DNA of 43,026 bases from an uncultured Clostridia bacterium (lineage in GTDB: Bacteria; Bacillota; Clostridia; TANB77; CAG-508). The translations under genes were made by a program, and so were the position numbers. The DNA lies in the NCBI GenBank assembly GCA_947630545.1, contig CANRHX010000013.1:1-43026 (forward strand), read 5' to 3'. This document shows positions 29,530-39,508 of this stretch, piece by piece; within the stretch, counting starts at the first letter, position 1, and each line of letters opens with the position of its first letter. The notes below the pieces were generated by a model. The model searched no databases, was not told where the DNA came from, and saw only the letters and a list, made by a program, of their open reading frames with translations.

Positions 29530-29570
29530 AAAAGACTAGGTATGCTTTAGGGTTGCTACCTAGTCTTTTT
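29530..29570. terminator. bidirectional intrinsic terminator
   Basis: aaaagactaggta...tacctagtcttttt; reverse strand reads aaaaagactaggta...tacctagtcttttcctttg. Confidence 0.85.
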
Positions 29571-29572
29571 AC

Positions 29573-29600
29573 GTTTCTTAATTTTAGAACTATTATAGAC
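29573..29600 (+). repeat. direct repeat copy 2 (antisense RNA region)
   Basis: GTTTCTTAATtttAGAACTATTAtaga; 20/23 identity to copy 1 in two exact 10-nt blocks. Confidence 0.8.
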
Positions 29601-29611
29601 GTCTTGATGTT

Positions 29612-29640
29612 ATTATAACATCTATTTTATAATATGTCAA
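29612..29640 (-). promoter_or_regulatory. perfect consensus promoter TTGACA-N17-TATAAT on minus strand
   Basis: plus strand attata 29612-29617 and tgtcaa 29635-29640. Confidence 0.8.
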
Positions 29641-29873
29641 ATTTATTTTTTTATACTATGTTTTTATTTATTTTTCAATGTTTGAAAGCTATATGTAAAG
29701 ATTTTTTTATTTCCAGTAAATATATCTTTTTAGAAGATAATATCCTATTATCTAAAAAAAGAAAAACTTGCTATTGCAATTTAATATAATTTCATATATA
29801 CTGTTCTAAACACAAAAACATTCAATAAATGCGAAAAATGTAGAATTTAATAAAAAAAGGAAAGAAGGAAATT

Positions 29874-30965
29874 ATGGAAAACTTTAACAGAAAAATATTT
29901 TTAGAAGATGGCGACGAATATTTAGGTTATGGTTTTGGAGCGGACAAAGAGACCGTTTGCGAAATAGTATTTAATACATCAGTAGTAGGTTATCAAGAAA
30001 TAGTATCAGATCCATCATACACATATCAAGCAGTAGTTATGACATATCCATTAATAGGAAACTACGGAATAACAGATGACGACTATGAAACAAATAAGCC
30101 GACAATAGGAGGACTAATTGTAAGAGAATATAATGATATGCCAAGTAACTTTAGATATACAAAAACTTTATCTGAATATTTAGAAGAAAATAACATACCT
30201 GGAGTATATGGATTAGACACAAGAAAACTAGCAAGAAGTATTAGAGACAAAGGTAGTAGAAAAGTGCTTATTACAGATATAAGTACAACAAAAGAGCAAG
30301 CATTAGAAAAATTAAAAAATACAGAAATTCCAAAAGATGCAGTATCAAAAGTAAGTTGCAAAAAAATATGGTATTCTAGAACAGCAAATGCTAAATTCAA
30401 CATAGTGGCTGTAGATTGTGGAATAAAATTAAATATAATAAGAAGTTTAAATAAACGTGGTGGAAACGTAACAATAGTACCATACAATACCCCATATGAA
30501 AAAATTGTTGAATTAAAACCAGATGGAATATTTTTCTCAAATGGACCAGGAGATCCAGAAAATGTACCAGAAGTTATAGAATTAATAAAAAAATTAAGAG
30601 GAAAATATCCAATATTTGGAATATGTTTAGGACATCAATTAATAAGTTTAAGCTATGGAGCAAAAACATATAAATTAAAATTTGGGCATAGAGGAGGAAA
30701 TCATCCTGTAATAAATTTAAAAACAGGAAAAATAGAAATAACAAGTCAGAATCATAATTATGCAGTAGATGAAGAATCATTAAAAAATACAGACTTAGTA
30801 GCAACACATAAAAATGTATTAGATAATACAATAGAAGGTGTTGAATGTGCAAAAGACAGAATATTTTGTGTTCAATATCATCCAGAAAGTGCACCGGGAC
30901 CACAAGACAGCAGTTATTTGTTTGACCAATTTATTGAAATGATGAAATCAAATAAATTATTATAA
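29874..30965 (+). CDS. carA: carbamoyl-phosphate synthase small subunit
   Basis: FLEDGDEYLGYGFGADKETVCEIVFNTSVVGYQEIVSDPSY; FGICLGHQLISLSYGAKTYKLKFGHRGGNHPV. Confidence 0.96.
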   Translation: MENFNRKIFLEDGDEYLGYGFGADKETVCEIVFNTSVVGYQEIVSDPSYTYQAVVMTYPLIGNYGITDDDYETNKPTIGGLIVREYNDMPSNFRYTKTLSEYLEENNIPGVYGLDTRKLARSIRDKGSRKVLITDISTTKEQALEKLKNTEIPKDAVSKVSCKKIWYSRTANAKFNIVAVDCGIKLNIIRSLNKRGGNVTIVPYNTPYEKIVELKPDGIFFSNGPGDPENVPEVIELIKKLRGKYPIFGICLGHQLISLSYGAKTYKLKFGHRGGNHPVINLKTGKIEITSQNHNYAVDEESLKNTDLVATHKNVLDNTIEGVECAKDRIFCVQYHPESAPGPQDSSYLFDQFIEMMKSNKLL

Positions 30966-30985
30966 TCTAGAAAGGAAAATGTAAA

Positions 30986-33900
30986 ATGCCAAAAAGAAAA
31001 GATATAAAAAGTGTATTAGTAATTGGTTCAGGCCCTATAGTAATAGGACAAGCTGCAGAATTTGATTATGCAGGAACACAAGCATGTTTAGCATTAAAAG
31101 AAGAAGGATATAAAGTAATACTTGTAAATTCAAATCCAGCAACCATAATGACAGATGTTTCAATTGCAGATAAAGTTTATATGGAACCATTAACATTAGA
31201 ATATGTTGCAAAAATAATAAGATATGAAAGACCAGATGCAATATTACCAGGAATTGGAGGGCAAACAGGTTTAAATATAGCAATGCAATTATACAAAAAA
31301 GGAGTTTTACAAGAATGTCAAGTAGAACTTTTAGGAACAAGTAGTGAAAGTATAGAACGTGCAGAAGATAGAGAAAAGTTTAAAGAATTATGCGAACAAT
31401 TAGGAGAGCCAGTATTAGAATCTATAATTGCACACTCAATTGAAGAAGGAATAGAGGCAGCAGAAAAAATAGGTTATCCAGTAGTTCTTAGACCAGCATT
31501 TACTTTAGGTGGAAGCGGTGGAGGATTCGCAGATAATGAACAAGAATTAAGAGAAATAATGAAAAATGCTTTAAAACTTTCTCCAGTAAATCAAGTTCTA
31601 GTAGAAAAAAGTATAAAAGGATATAAAGAAATAGAATATGAAGTAATACGTGATAGTAACGACACTGCAATAACTGTATGTAATATGGAAAATATAGATC
31701 CAGTTGGTATACACACTGGAGATTCAATTGTTGTTGCACCAAGCCAAACATTAACAAATAAAGAATATCATTTATTAAGAGATAGTAGCTTAAAAATAAT
31801 TAGAGCATTAAAAATTGAAGGAGGATGTAATGTTCAATTTGCATTAGATCCACATTCATTTAATTATTATTTAATAGAAGTAAATCCTAGAGTTTCACGT
31901 TCATCAGCATTAGCATCAAAGGCCAGTGGATATCCAATAGCTAGAGTTTCAGCAAAAATCGCTGTAGGAATGACATTAGATGAAATACAATTAAGTAACA
32001 CACCTGCAAGTTTTGAACCAGCCCTTGATTATGTGGTTACAAAAATGGCAAGATTCCCATTTGATAAATTTGTAACAGCATCTAACAAATTAAGTACACA
32101 AATGAAAGCTACTGGAGAAGTTATGAGTGTAGGAAGAACTTTAGAAGAAAGTATACTTAAAGGAATAAGATCATTAGAAATTGGAGTTTGCCATATCCAT
32201 ATGAAAAAATTCGATAATATGGAAACAGAGCAAATAATGCAATACATAGAAGATGGAACAGATGATAGAATATATGCTATTGCAGAATTAATTAGAAGAT
32301 CTACAGATTTAGGATTAATTTACAATAAAACCAAAATTGATATGTTATTTTTAGAGAAAATAAGCAATATTGTAAAAATGGAGAACATTCTAAAACAAAA
32401 TATAAATGATATTCAAACTTTAAAAGATGCTAAAAAAATGGGATTTAGCGATAAATACATTGCACAAGTTTGGAAGCAAACTGAAGAAGATATTTATAAA
32501 TTAAGAAAAGCAAAAAATATTTGCCCAGTATATAAAATGATAGATACATGTGCTGGAGAATTTGAAAGCTATGTACCATATTTTTATTCAACATATGAAG
32601 AAGAAAATGAATCAATAGTAAGTGATAAAAAGAAAATAATTGTATTAGGAGCTGGACCAATTAGAATAGGACAGGGTGTGGAATTTGACTATTCAACAGT
32701 TCATAGTATAAAAACAATAAAAGAAGCAGGATATGAAGCAATTATAATAAATAACAATCCAGAAACAGTTTCAACAGATTATACAACAAGTGATAAATTA
32801 TATTTTGAACCTCTAACAGTAGAAGATGTTATGAATATTATTGATTTAGAAAAACCAGAAGGAGTAATTGCAACTTTAGGAGGTCAAACAGCTATTAACT
32901 TAGCAGGTCCATTATCTAAACTTGGAGTAAAACTAATTGGAACTGATGTTGAAGCAATAGAAAAAGCAGAAAATAGAGATAGTTTTGAAAAAGTTATGAT
33001 AGATTTAAAACTATTACAGCCTAGAGGTGAAGCAGTAACTAATATAGCTGATGGAATAAAAGTAGCAGAAGAAATAGGATATCCAGTTTTAGTACGTCCT
33101 AGTTATGTACTTGGTGGTAGAGCAATGCAAATTGTTTCTAATAAGCAAGCATTAGAAAGGTATTTAAAATCAGCAGTTGAAATAAACACAAAACAACCAG
33201 TATTAGTTGACAAATACATAATAGGAAAAGAATTAGAAGTAGATGCTGTATGTGATGGAAAAGACGTATTTGTACCAGGAATAATGGAACACGTTGAAAA
33301 AACAGGTATACATTCAGGAGATAGTATAAGCATATATCCTACTTTCAGTGTAAGCGAAAAAGCCAAAAAAGATATTTTAGATTATACAGTTAAATTAGGA
33401 TTAGGTATAGGAATAAAAGGATTATACAATATTCAATTTATAGTAGATAAAGATGAAAAAGTATATGTAATAGAAGTTAATCCAAGGTCATCAAGAACTG
33501 TACCATTTATTTCTAAATCAACAGGATATTCTTTAGCAGATATAGGAACATTAGTAATGCTAGGAAAATCTTTAAAAGAGCAAGGTATTAATGAAGTATA
33601 TCCAAAAGAAAAAGAGAAATGGTATGTAAAGGCACCAGCATTTTCATTTTCAAAATTAAGAGGAATGGATGCTTATTTATCACCTGAGATGAAATCTACA
33701 GGGGAAGCAATTGGATATGATACAAAACTTACAAGAGCATTGTATAAAGCACTTCAGTCTTCAGGAATGAAATTAGTAAATTATGGAACAATTTTTGTTA
33801 CAATAGCTGATAAAGATAAAGACGAAGCACTTCCTTTAATTAGAAGATTTTATAATTTAGGATTTAATATAGAGGCAACAGAAGGTACAGCTAAATTCTT

Positions 33901-34165
33901 AAAAGAAAATGGAATTCGTACGAGAGTAAAAAAGAAAATTAGTGAAGGCAGTGAAGAAATATTAGATTCATTAAGAAAAGGATATGTAAGTTATGTAATA
34001 AGCACAAGAGATATTGATTCAATTGATCAAGAAACTGATGGAGCATCAATTAGAAGATGTGCAGTAGAAAATAATATTCCAATGTTTACAGCATTAGATA
34101 CTGTTAAAGTATTGTTAGATGTATTGGAAGAAATTACACTTTGTATTTCAACAATAGATGAATAA
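30986..34165 (+). CDS. carB: carbamoyl-phosphate synthase large subunit
   Basis: [42 protein letters not shown]; duplicated ATP-grasp domains. Confidence 0.97.
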   Translation: MPKRKDIKSVLVIGSGPIVIGQAAEFDYAGTQACLALKEEGYKVILVNSNPATIMTDVSIADKVYMEPLTLEYVAKIIRYERPDAILPGIGGQTGLNIAMQLYKKGVLQECQVELLGTSSESIERAEDREKFKELCEQLGEPVLESIIAHSIEEGIEAAEKIGYPVVLRPAFTLGGSGGGFADNEQELREIMKNALKLSPVNQVLVEKSIKGYKEIEYEVIRDSNDTAITVCNMENIDPVGIHTGDSIVVAPSQTLTNKEYHLLRDSSLKIIRALKIEGGCNVQFALDPHSFNYYLIEVNPRVSRSSALASKASGYPIARVSAKIAVGMTLDEIQLSNTPASFEPALDYVVTKMARFPFDKFVTASNKLSTQMKATGEVMSVGRTLEESILKGIRSLEIGVCHIHMKKFDNMETEQIMQYIEDGTDDRIYAIAELIRRSTDLGLIYNKTKIDMLFLEKISNIVKMENILKQNINDIQTLKDAKKMGFSDKYIAQVWKQTEEDIYKLRKAKNICPVYKMIDTCAGEFESYVPYFYSTYEEENESIVSDKKKIIVLGAGPIRIGQGVEFDYSTVHSIKTIKEAGYEAIIINNNPETVSTDYTTSDKLYFEPLTVEDVMNIIDLEKPEGVIATLGGQTAINLAGPLSKLGVKLIGTDVEAIEKAENRDSFEKVMIDLKLLQPRGEAVTNIADGIKVAEEIGYPVLVRPSYVLGGRAMQIVSNKQALERYLKSAVEINTKQPVLVDKYIIGKELEVDAVCDGKDVFVPGIMEHVEKTGIHSGDSISIYPTFSVSEKAKKDILDYTVKLGLGIGIKGLYNIQFIVDKDEKVYVIEVNPRSSRTVPFISKSTGYSLADIGTLVMLGKSLKEQGINEVYPKEKEKWYVKAPAFSFSKLRGMDAYLSPEMKSTGEAIGYDTKLTRALYKALQSSGMKLVNYGTIFVTIADKDKDEALPLIRRFYNLGFNIEATEGTAKFLKENGIRTRVKKKISEGSEEILDSLRKGYVSYVISTRDIDSIDQETDGASIRRCAVENNIPMFTALDTVKVLLDVLEEITLCISTIDE

Positions 34166-34167
34166 TT

Positions 34168-34210
34168 AATAAATAGCTTGATACTTATTTTTATAGTATT
34201 AAGCTATTTA
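34168..34210 (+). terminator. probable intrinsic terminator of carAB
   Basis: aaatagcttgatact...agtattaagctatttatttg. Confidence 0.65.
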
Positions 34211-34262
34211 TTTGTATGATTTTCCATATTTTGTACATACTAACTATAAGGATGTGATAATA

Positions 34263-35789
34263 ATGAATTCTTATTGGTTAGAGACAACAAAAAATATAAC
34301 AAACAGGCAAATAGATAATGACTATACAGCAGATGTATGCATAATTGGAGCAGGAATTTGTGGGCTTAGTACAGGATATTATTTAGCAAAAAATGGGTTA
34401 AAAGTAATAATAGTTGATAAAGATGGCATAGGAGAAAAAACATCTGGAAATACAACTGCCAAAATAACGTTACAACATGGTTTAATATATGATTATTTGA
34501 TAAATTCTTATGGAATAAATTTTGCACTAAAATATTTTGAATCTAACAAACAAGCAATTTCTAATATAAAAGAAATAATAGATAATGAAAATATTGATTG
34601 CGATTTTGAATATCAATCAAATTATATATATACAACAGACAAAAATGAAATAGCTAAAATTGAAAACGAAGTGTCAGCATTAAATGCATTAGAAGCTTAT
34701 AGCACAGGAGAAAAATATGCTAAATTTGTCACTTGTTGTGAATTGCCATTTAAAATAGCAGGAGGAGTAAAAACCCAAAAACAGGCACAATTTCATCCAA
34801 GAAAATATATGTTAGGACTAGTAAATGCAATTGAAAGAAATAGAGGATTAATTTTTACTAACTCTTTAGTGGAAGATGTAGAAAAATCAGATGTTGGATA
34901 TACAACATATTTGGGAGAATATACAATAAATTCAAAATATGTAGTGTTGGCTTCTCATTATCCATTTATAAATTTCCCAGGACTATATTTTTCAAAAATG
35001 TATCAAACAACTTCCTATGCAATAGCAATAGAAACTAACAATAAATTATTTGATGGTATGTATATTAATACTAAAGAACCAATTTATTCATTTAGAACTA
35101 TAAAAGATGAAGATAAAAGACTTTTAATAATTTCAGGAGGAAATCATAAAACAGGTTATGCGCCAGAAAGTAGTGTGAATTATGGATATAAATATTTAGA
35201 AGAAGAAGCTAAAAAACTATATCCAGACTGTAAAATATTATATAAATGGAATACTAGAGATTGTATTACTCTAGACAAGATTCCATATATAGGAGAATTT
35301 TCACATCTTATGCCAAATATGTATGTAGCCACAGGTTTCAATAAATGGGGAATGACTTCATCAAATGTTGCAGCCAATATAATAAAAGATAAGATTTTAG
35401 AAATTGAGAACAATTATGCAGATATATATAGTGCTACTAGAGTTAAACCTATAAAAAATAGAGATGAATTAAAAAATATGGTTAAGCAAGTTGTGAAATC
35501 CTTTGTTACAAACAGAATAAAAATTCCAAAAGAAGATTTATCTGTTATAAAAAAAGATAATGGTGGAATTATTAAAGTAAATGGTTTATCAATTGGTATT
35601 TATAAAGATAAAGATGAAAATATTTTTGCTATTAATCCAACTTGTACACATCTTGGTTGCCTTTTAACTTGGAATAATCTAGACAAAACATGGGATTGTC
35701 CTTGCCATGGATCGCGTTTTGACTATACTGGAAAAAATATGTATGACCCAGCTTTTAAAGATTTAGAAAGATATGATTTAGAAGATTAA
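34263..35789 (+). CDS. FAD-dependent oxidoreductase with C-terminal Rieske [2Fe-2S] domain
   Basis: ADVCIIGAGICGLSTGYYLAKNG; CTHLGCLLTW...CPCHGSRFDYTG. Confidence 0.93.
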   Translation: MNSYWLETTKNITNRQIDNDYTADVCIIGAGICGLSTGYYLAKNGLKVIIVDKDGIGEKTSGNTTAKITLQHGLIYDYLINSYGINFALKYFESNKQAISNIKEIIDNENIDCDFEYQSNYIYTTDKNEIAKIENEVSALNALEAYSTGEKYAKFVTCCELPFKIAGGVKTQKQAQFHPRKYMLGLVNAIERNRGLIFTNSLVEDVEKSDVGYTTYLGEYTINSKYVVLASHYPFINFPGLYFSKMYQTTSYAIAIETNNKLFDGMYINTKEPIYSFRTIKDEDKRLLIISGGNHKTGYAPESSVNYGYKYLEEEAKKLYPDCKILYKWNTRDCITLDKIPYIGEFSHLMPNMYVATGFNKWGMTSSNVAANIIKDKILEIENNYADIYSATRVKPIKNRDELKNMVKQVVKSFVTNRIKIPKEDLSVIKKDNGGIIKVNGLSIGIYKDKDENIFAINPTCTHLGCLLTWNNLDKTWDCPCHGSRFDYTGKNMYDPAFKDLERYDLED

Positions 35790-35794
35790 AAATA

Positions 35795-35831
35795 ACCCCA
35801 ACCTCATTGCTAAAACAGGTTGGGGTCTTTC
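35795..35831 (+). terminator. intrinsic terminator
   Basis: ccccaacct...aggttggggtctttctt. Confidence 0.8.
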
Positions 35832-35949
35832 TTGGTATAAAAAATTCATATCAAACATAAAATAAAAAAATATTAAAAAATAGCTATATTTTTTATAATA
35901 TATATGATATACTACATAAGATAAAAGAGGATAAGAAAGGAGAAACCTT

Positions 35950-38553
35950 ATGCTAAAACTAAAACAAATCAAAAAACAATATCTAACGGGTGAAAATAAA
36001 GTCGAGGCATTAAAAGGAATAGATATAGAATTTAGAAAAAGTGAATTTGTATCAATACTAGGACAAAGTGGATGTGGAAAAACCACATTATTAAATATAA
36101 TAGGAGGATTAGATAGATATACATCAGGAGATTTAATAATAAATGGAAAATCAACAAAAGAATTCAAAAATAAAGACTGGGATGCATATAGAAATTACTC
36201 AATAGGATTTGTATTCCAAAATTATAATTTAATTCCGCATCAGACAATACTATCAAATGTAGAACTTGCTTTAACAATATCTGGAGTATCTAAAAAAGAA
36301 AGAAAACAAAGAGCAATCAAAGCATTAGAACAAGTAGGATTAAAAGAACATATACATAAAAAACCAAACCAATTATCTGGTGGACAAATGCAAAGAGTAG
36401 CAATTGCAAGAGCATTAGTAAATAATCCTGATATAATTTTAGCAGATGAGCCAACAGGTGCATTAGATACCAAAACAAGCGTACAAATAATGGAAATCTT
36501 AAAGGGAATTTCAAAAGATAAATTAATTATAATGGTCACACATAACCCTGAGTTAGCTGAAAAATATTCAACAAGAGTAGTGAAAATATTAGATGGATTA
36601 ATTACGGATGATTCAAATCCATTTAATAGTGAAGAAGAGAAAGAAGAAGTAACTCCAAAAACTGGAAGAACATCAATGAAATTTTTAACAGCCTTGCACT
36701 TAAGTTTAAATAATTTAATGACTAAAAAGGGAAGAACTCTTTTAACATCATTTGCAGGAAGTATTGGTATAATAGGAATTGCACTTATACTTGCAATATC
36801 AACAGGAGTACAAAATTACATAAATAAAGTAGAAGAAGACACATTATCATCATATCCAATTATGATACAAAAATCTTCAGTAGATATAGCAAGCATGATG
36901 GAAGTAATGATGGGAACACTAGATGTAGATACATCTGAGCAAGAAGAAGGAAAAATTTATTCTTCAGATATAATGGATCAAATGCTTACTACATTATCTA
37001 ACAAAAGAGAGAACAACAATCTAGAAGAACTAAAAAAATATTTAAAAAATCAAGATAATGAAATAGTTAAAAATAGTAATGCAATTGAATATAACTATGA
37101 TTTAGATATAAATTTATATAAAAAAGATACTAGTAAAGAAATTGTAAAAGTAAATCCAAGTACAGTATTAAATGCAGTTGGAATGGGAGAAACTATCGAA
37201 GCAAGCAATAATTCAGGAATAATGGATATAATGGGAAGTAGCAGTTCAATGTCAAATACAGATATATGGACACCATTATTAGATAACCAAAATCTATTAA
37301 AATCTCAAAACGATTTATTAGCAGGAAAATGGCCTGAAAAATATAACGAAGTAGTATTAATAGCAGATGAAAACAATCAAATAAGCGATTATGCTTTATA
37401 CTCATTAGGATTAAAAAATCAAAAAGAAGTAAAAGATAAATGGAAGGCAATACAAAATGAAGAAAAAACTAAAGAATCACCTCAATCAAGCTATACTTAT
37501 GACGAACTACTAAAATTATCATTTAAATTAATATTAAATTCAGATTATTACGAAAAAGAAAACGGTGTATGGATAGACAAAAGTGATGATGATGAATATA
37601 TGAAGAAAAAAATAGATAAAGCTGAAGAAATAAAAATTGTAGGAATTATCAAAGCAAATGGTGAATCAGTTGTAAGTTCTACAACAGGGGGAATTGGATA
37701 TTTAAAAGATTTAAAAGAATATGTAATAAAAAAATGTAATGAATCTGAAATTGTAAAAGATCAAAAAAAGCATAAAGATACAAATGTATTTTCAGGATTA
37801 AAATTTCCAGAAGATAGTGATGAAAAATTCGATTATAGCTCATTATCAACAGAGCAACAAATGGCAATGAAAAGCCTAAGTAGTGAGCAAATAGCAAAAC
37901 TAATGGAAGCATATACACAAAATAAAAATGCAACATATGAAAAAAATTTAGAAAAAATGGGAGCAATCGATTTAGAAGATCCATCATCAATATATATTTA
38001 CCCAAAAAATTTTGAATCTAAAGATAAAATAGTAGATGCAATTGAAGATTATAACCAAATGCAAAAAGATAATGGAAAAGAAGAAAATGTTATAAATTAT
38101 ACTGATATGGTTGGAGTTATGATGAAATCTGTAACACAAATTGTAAATACAGTAAGTTATGTATTAATAGCATTTGTATCAATTTCATTAATTGTATCTT
38201 CAATAATGATAGGAATTATAACATATATTTCTGTTTTAGAAAGGACAAAAGAAATTGGAATACTTAGAGCAATAGGGGCATCTAAAAAAGATATATCAAG
38301 AGTATTTAATGCAGAAACATTTATAGTAGGACTTATTTCTGGATTAATAGGAATAGGTATTACAGTATTATTAACAATACCAATAAATGCAGTAATATAT
38401 AAGCTTACTGGAGTAACAGTTCACGCAATGGTACCATTTAATGCAGGGGTAGCCTTAGTAATTATAAGTATGGTACTTACAATTATTGCAGGTCTTATTC
38501 CGTCAAAAATGGCAAGTAAGAAAGATCCTGTAATTGCATTAAGAACAGAATAA
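35950..38553 (+). CDS. ABC transporter, fused ATP-binding (MacB/LolD-like) and FtsX-like permease
   Basis: LGQSGCGKTTLLNIIGGLDRYTSGD; LSGGQMQRVAIARALVNNPDIILADEPTGALD; C-terminal ERTKEIGILRAIGASKKDI. Confidence 0.92.
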   Translation: MLKLKQIKKQYLTGENKVEALKGIDIEFRKSEFVSILGQSGCGKTTLLNIIGGLDRYTSGDLIINGKSTKEFKNKDWDAYRNYSIGFVFQNYNLIPHQTILSNVELALTISGVSKKERKQRAIKALEQVGLKEHIHKKPNQLSGGQMQRVAIARALVNNPDIILADEPTGALDTKTSVQIMEILKGISKDKLIIMVTHNPELAEKYSTRVVKILDGLITDDSNPFNSEEEKEEVTPKTGRTSMKFLTALHLSLNNLMTKKGRTLLTSFAGSIGIIGIALILAISTGVQNYINKVEEDTLSSYPIMIQKSSVDIASMMEVMMGTLDVDTSEQEEGKIYSSDIMDQMLTTLSNKRENNNLEELKKYLKNQDNEIVKNSNAIEYNYDLDINLYKKDTSKEIVKVNPSTVLNAVGMGETIEASNNSGIMDIMGSSSSMSNTDIWTPLLDNQNLLKSQNDLLAGKWPEKYNEVVLIADENNQISDYALYSLGLKNQKEVKDKWKAIQNEEKTKESPQSSYTYDELLKLSFKLILNSDYYEKENGVWIDKSDDDEYMKKKIDKAEEIKIVGIIKANGESVVSSTTGGIGYLKDLKEYVIKKCNESEIVKDQKKHKDTNVFSGLKFPEDSDEKFDYSSLSTEQQMAMKSLSSEQIAKLMEAYTQNKNATYEKNLEKMGAIDLEDPSSIYIYPKNFESKDKIVDAIEDYNQMQKDNGKEENVINYTDMVGVMMKSVTQIVNTVSYVLIAFVSISLIVSSIMIGIITYISVLERTKEIGILRAIGASKKDISRVFNAETFIVGLISGLIGIGITVLLTIPINAVIYKLTGVTVHAMVPFNAGVALVIISMVLTIIAGLIPSKMASKKDPVIALRTE

Positions 38554-38586
38554 AAAAATCTTATATAAAGCGCAAGGAGGAATATT

Positions 38587-39492
38587 ATGGGATTTTTTGA
38601 TAAATTAAAAAATGGATTAAACAAAACAAAAAAATCATTTGATGAAAAAATAAACAATGTATTTAGCAGTTTTAGAAAAGTAGATGAAGACTTTTTAGAT
38701 GAATTAGAAGAAGTATTAATAATGTCAGATGTAGGAATGGATACATCAATAAAAATAATATCAAATTTAAGAGATAGAATTAAAAAAGAAAAAATACAAG
38801 AACCAGAAGAAGTAAAAAAAGCATTAAGAGAAGAAATGAAAAAAATACTAGATGTAGCAGATATAAGCTTACATCTAAATACAAAACCATCAGTAATATT
38901 AGTTGTTGGAGTAAATGGTGTTGGTAAAACAACATCAATAGGAAAAATTGCAAATAATTTAGTAAAACAAGGTAAAAAAGTAGTAGTTGCAGCAGCAGAT
39001 ACATTTAGAGCTGCTGCAGTAGAGCAACTAGAAATATGGGCAAAACGTTCAAATTCTGAAATTGTAAAAAGAGAAGAAGGAGTGGACCCAGCATCTGTAG
39101 TATATGACGCAATAAAAACTGTAAAAGAAACAGAAGCTGATATACTAATTGTTGATACTGCAGGAAGGTTACACAATAAAAAATATTTAATGGATGAATT
39201 ACACAAAATTCAAAAGGTAATTAATAAAGAAATGGCTGATAGCGATAAAGAGGTATTATTAGTAATAGATGGAACAACAGGTCAAAATGCAATATCTCAG
39301 GTAAAAGCTTTCAAAGAAGAAACAGACATTACAGGGTTAGTTCTTACAAAATTAGATGGTACAGCAAAAGGTGGAGTTGTTGTAGGAATAGTTGAAGAAA
39401 ATCAGATACCTGTTAAGTTTATAGGAGTTGGCGAACAAATAGATGATATGGAAGTGTTTAATTCACAAGAATTTGTAGAAGCAATCATATAA
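38587..39492 (+). CDS. ftsY: signal recognition particle receptor FtsY
   Basis: VVGVNGVGKTTSIGKIAN; AADTFRAAAVEQLEIWAKR; DTAGRLHNKKYLMDEL; TKLDGTAKGG. Confidence 0.97.
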   Translation: MGFFDKLKNGLNKTKKSFDEKINNVFSSFRKVDEDFLDELEEVLIMSDVGMDTSIKIISNLRDRIKKEKIQEPEEVKKALREEMKKILDVADISLHLNTKPSVILVVGVNGVGKTTSIGKIANNLVKQGKKVVVAAADTFRAAAVEQLEIWAKRSNSEIVKREEGVDPASVVYDAIKTVKETEADILIVDTAGRLHNKKYLMDELHKIQKVINKEMADSDKEVLLVIDGTTGQNAISQVKAFKEETDITGLVLTKLDGTAKGGVVVGIVEENQIPVKFIGVGEQIDDMEVFNSQEFVEAII

Positions 39493-39508
39493 CAAGGGGG
39501 AAACAAAT

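Larger units (their letters stand above)
29530..29605 (-). ncRNA. candidate ~75-nt antisense RNA antitoxin
   Basis: initiates from the minus-strand promoter 29612-29640 and ends at the shared terminator; carries complement of direct repeat copy 2. Confidence 0.6.
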
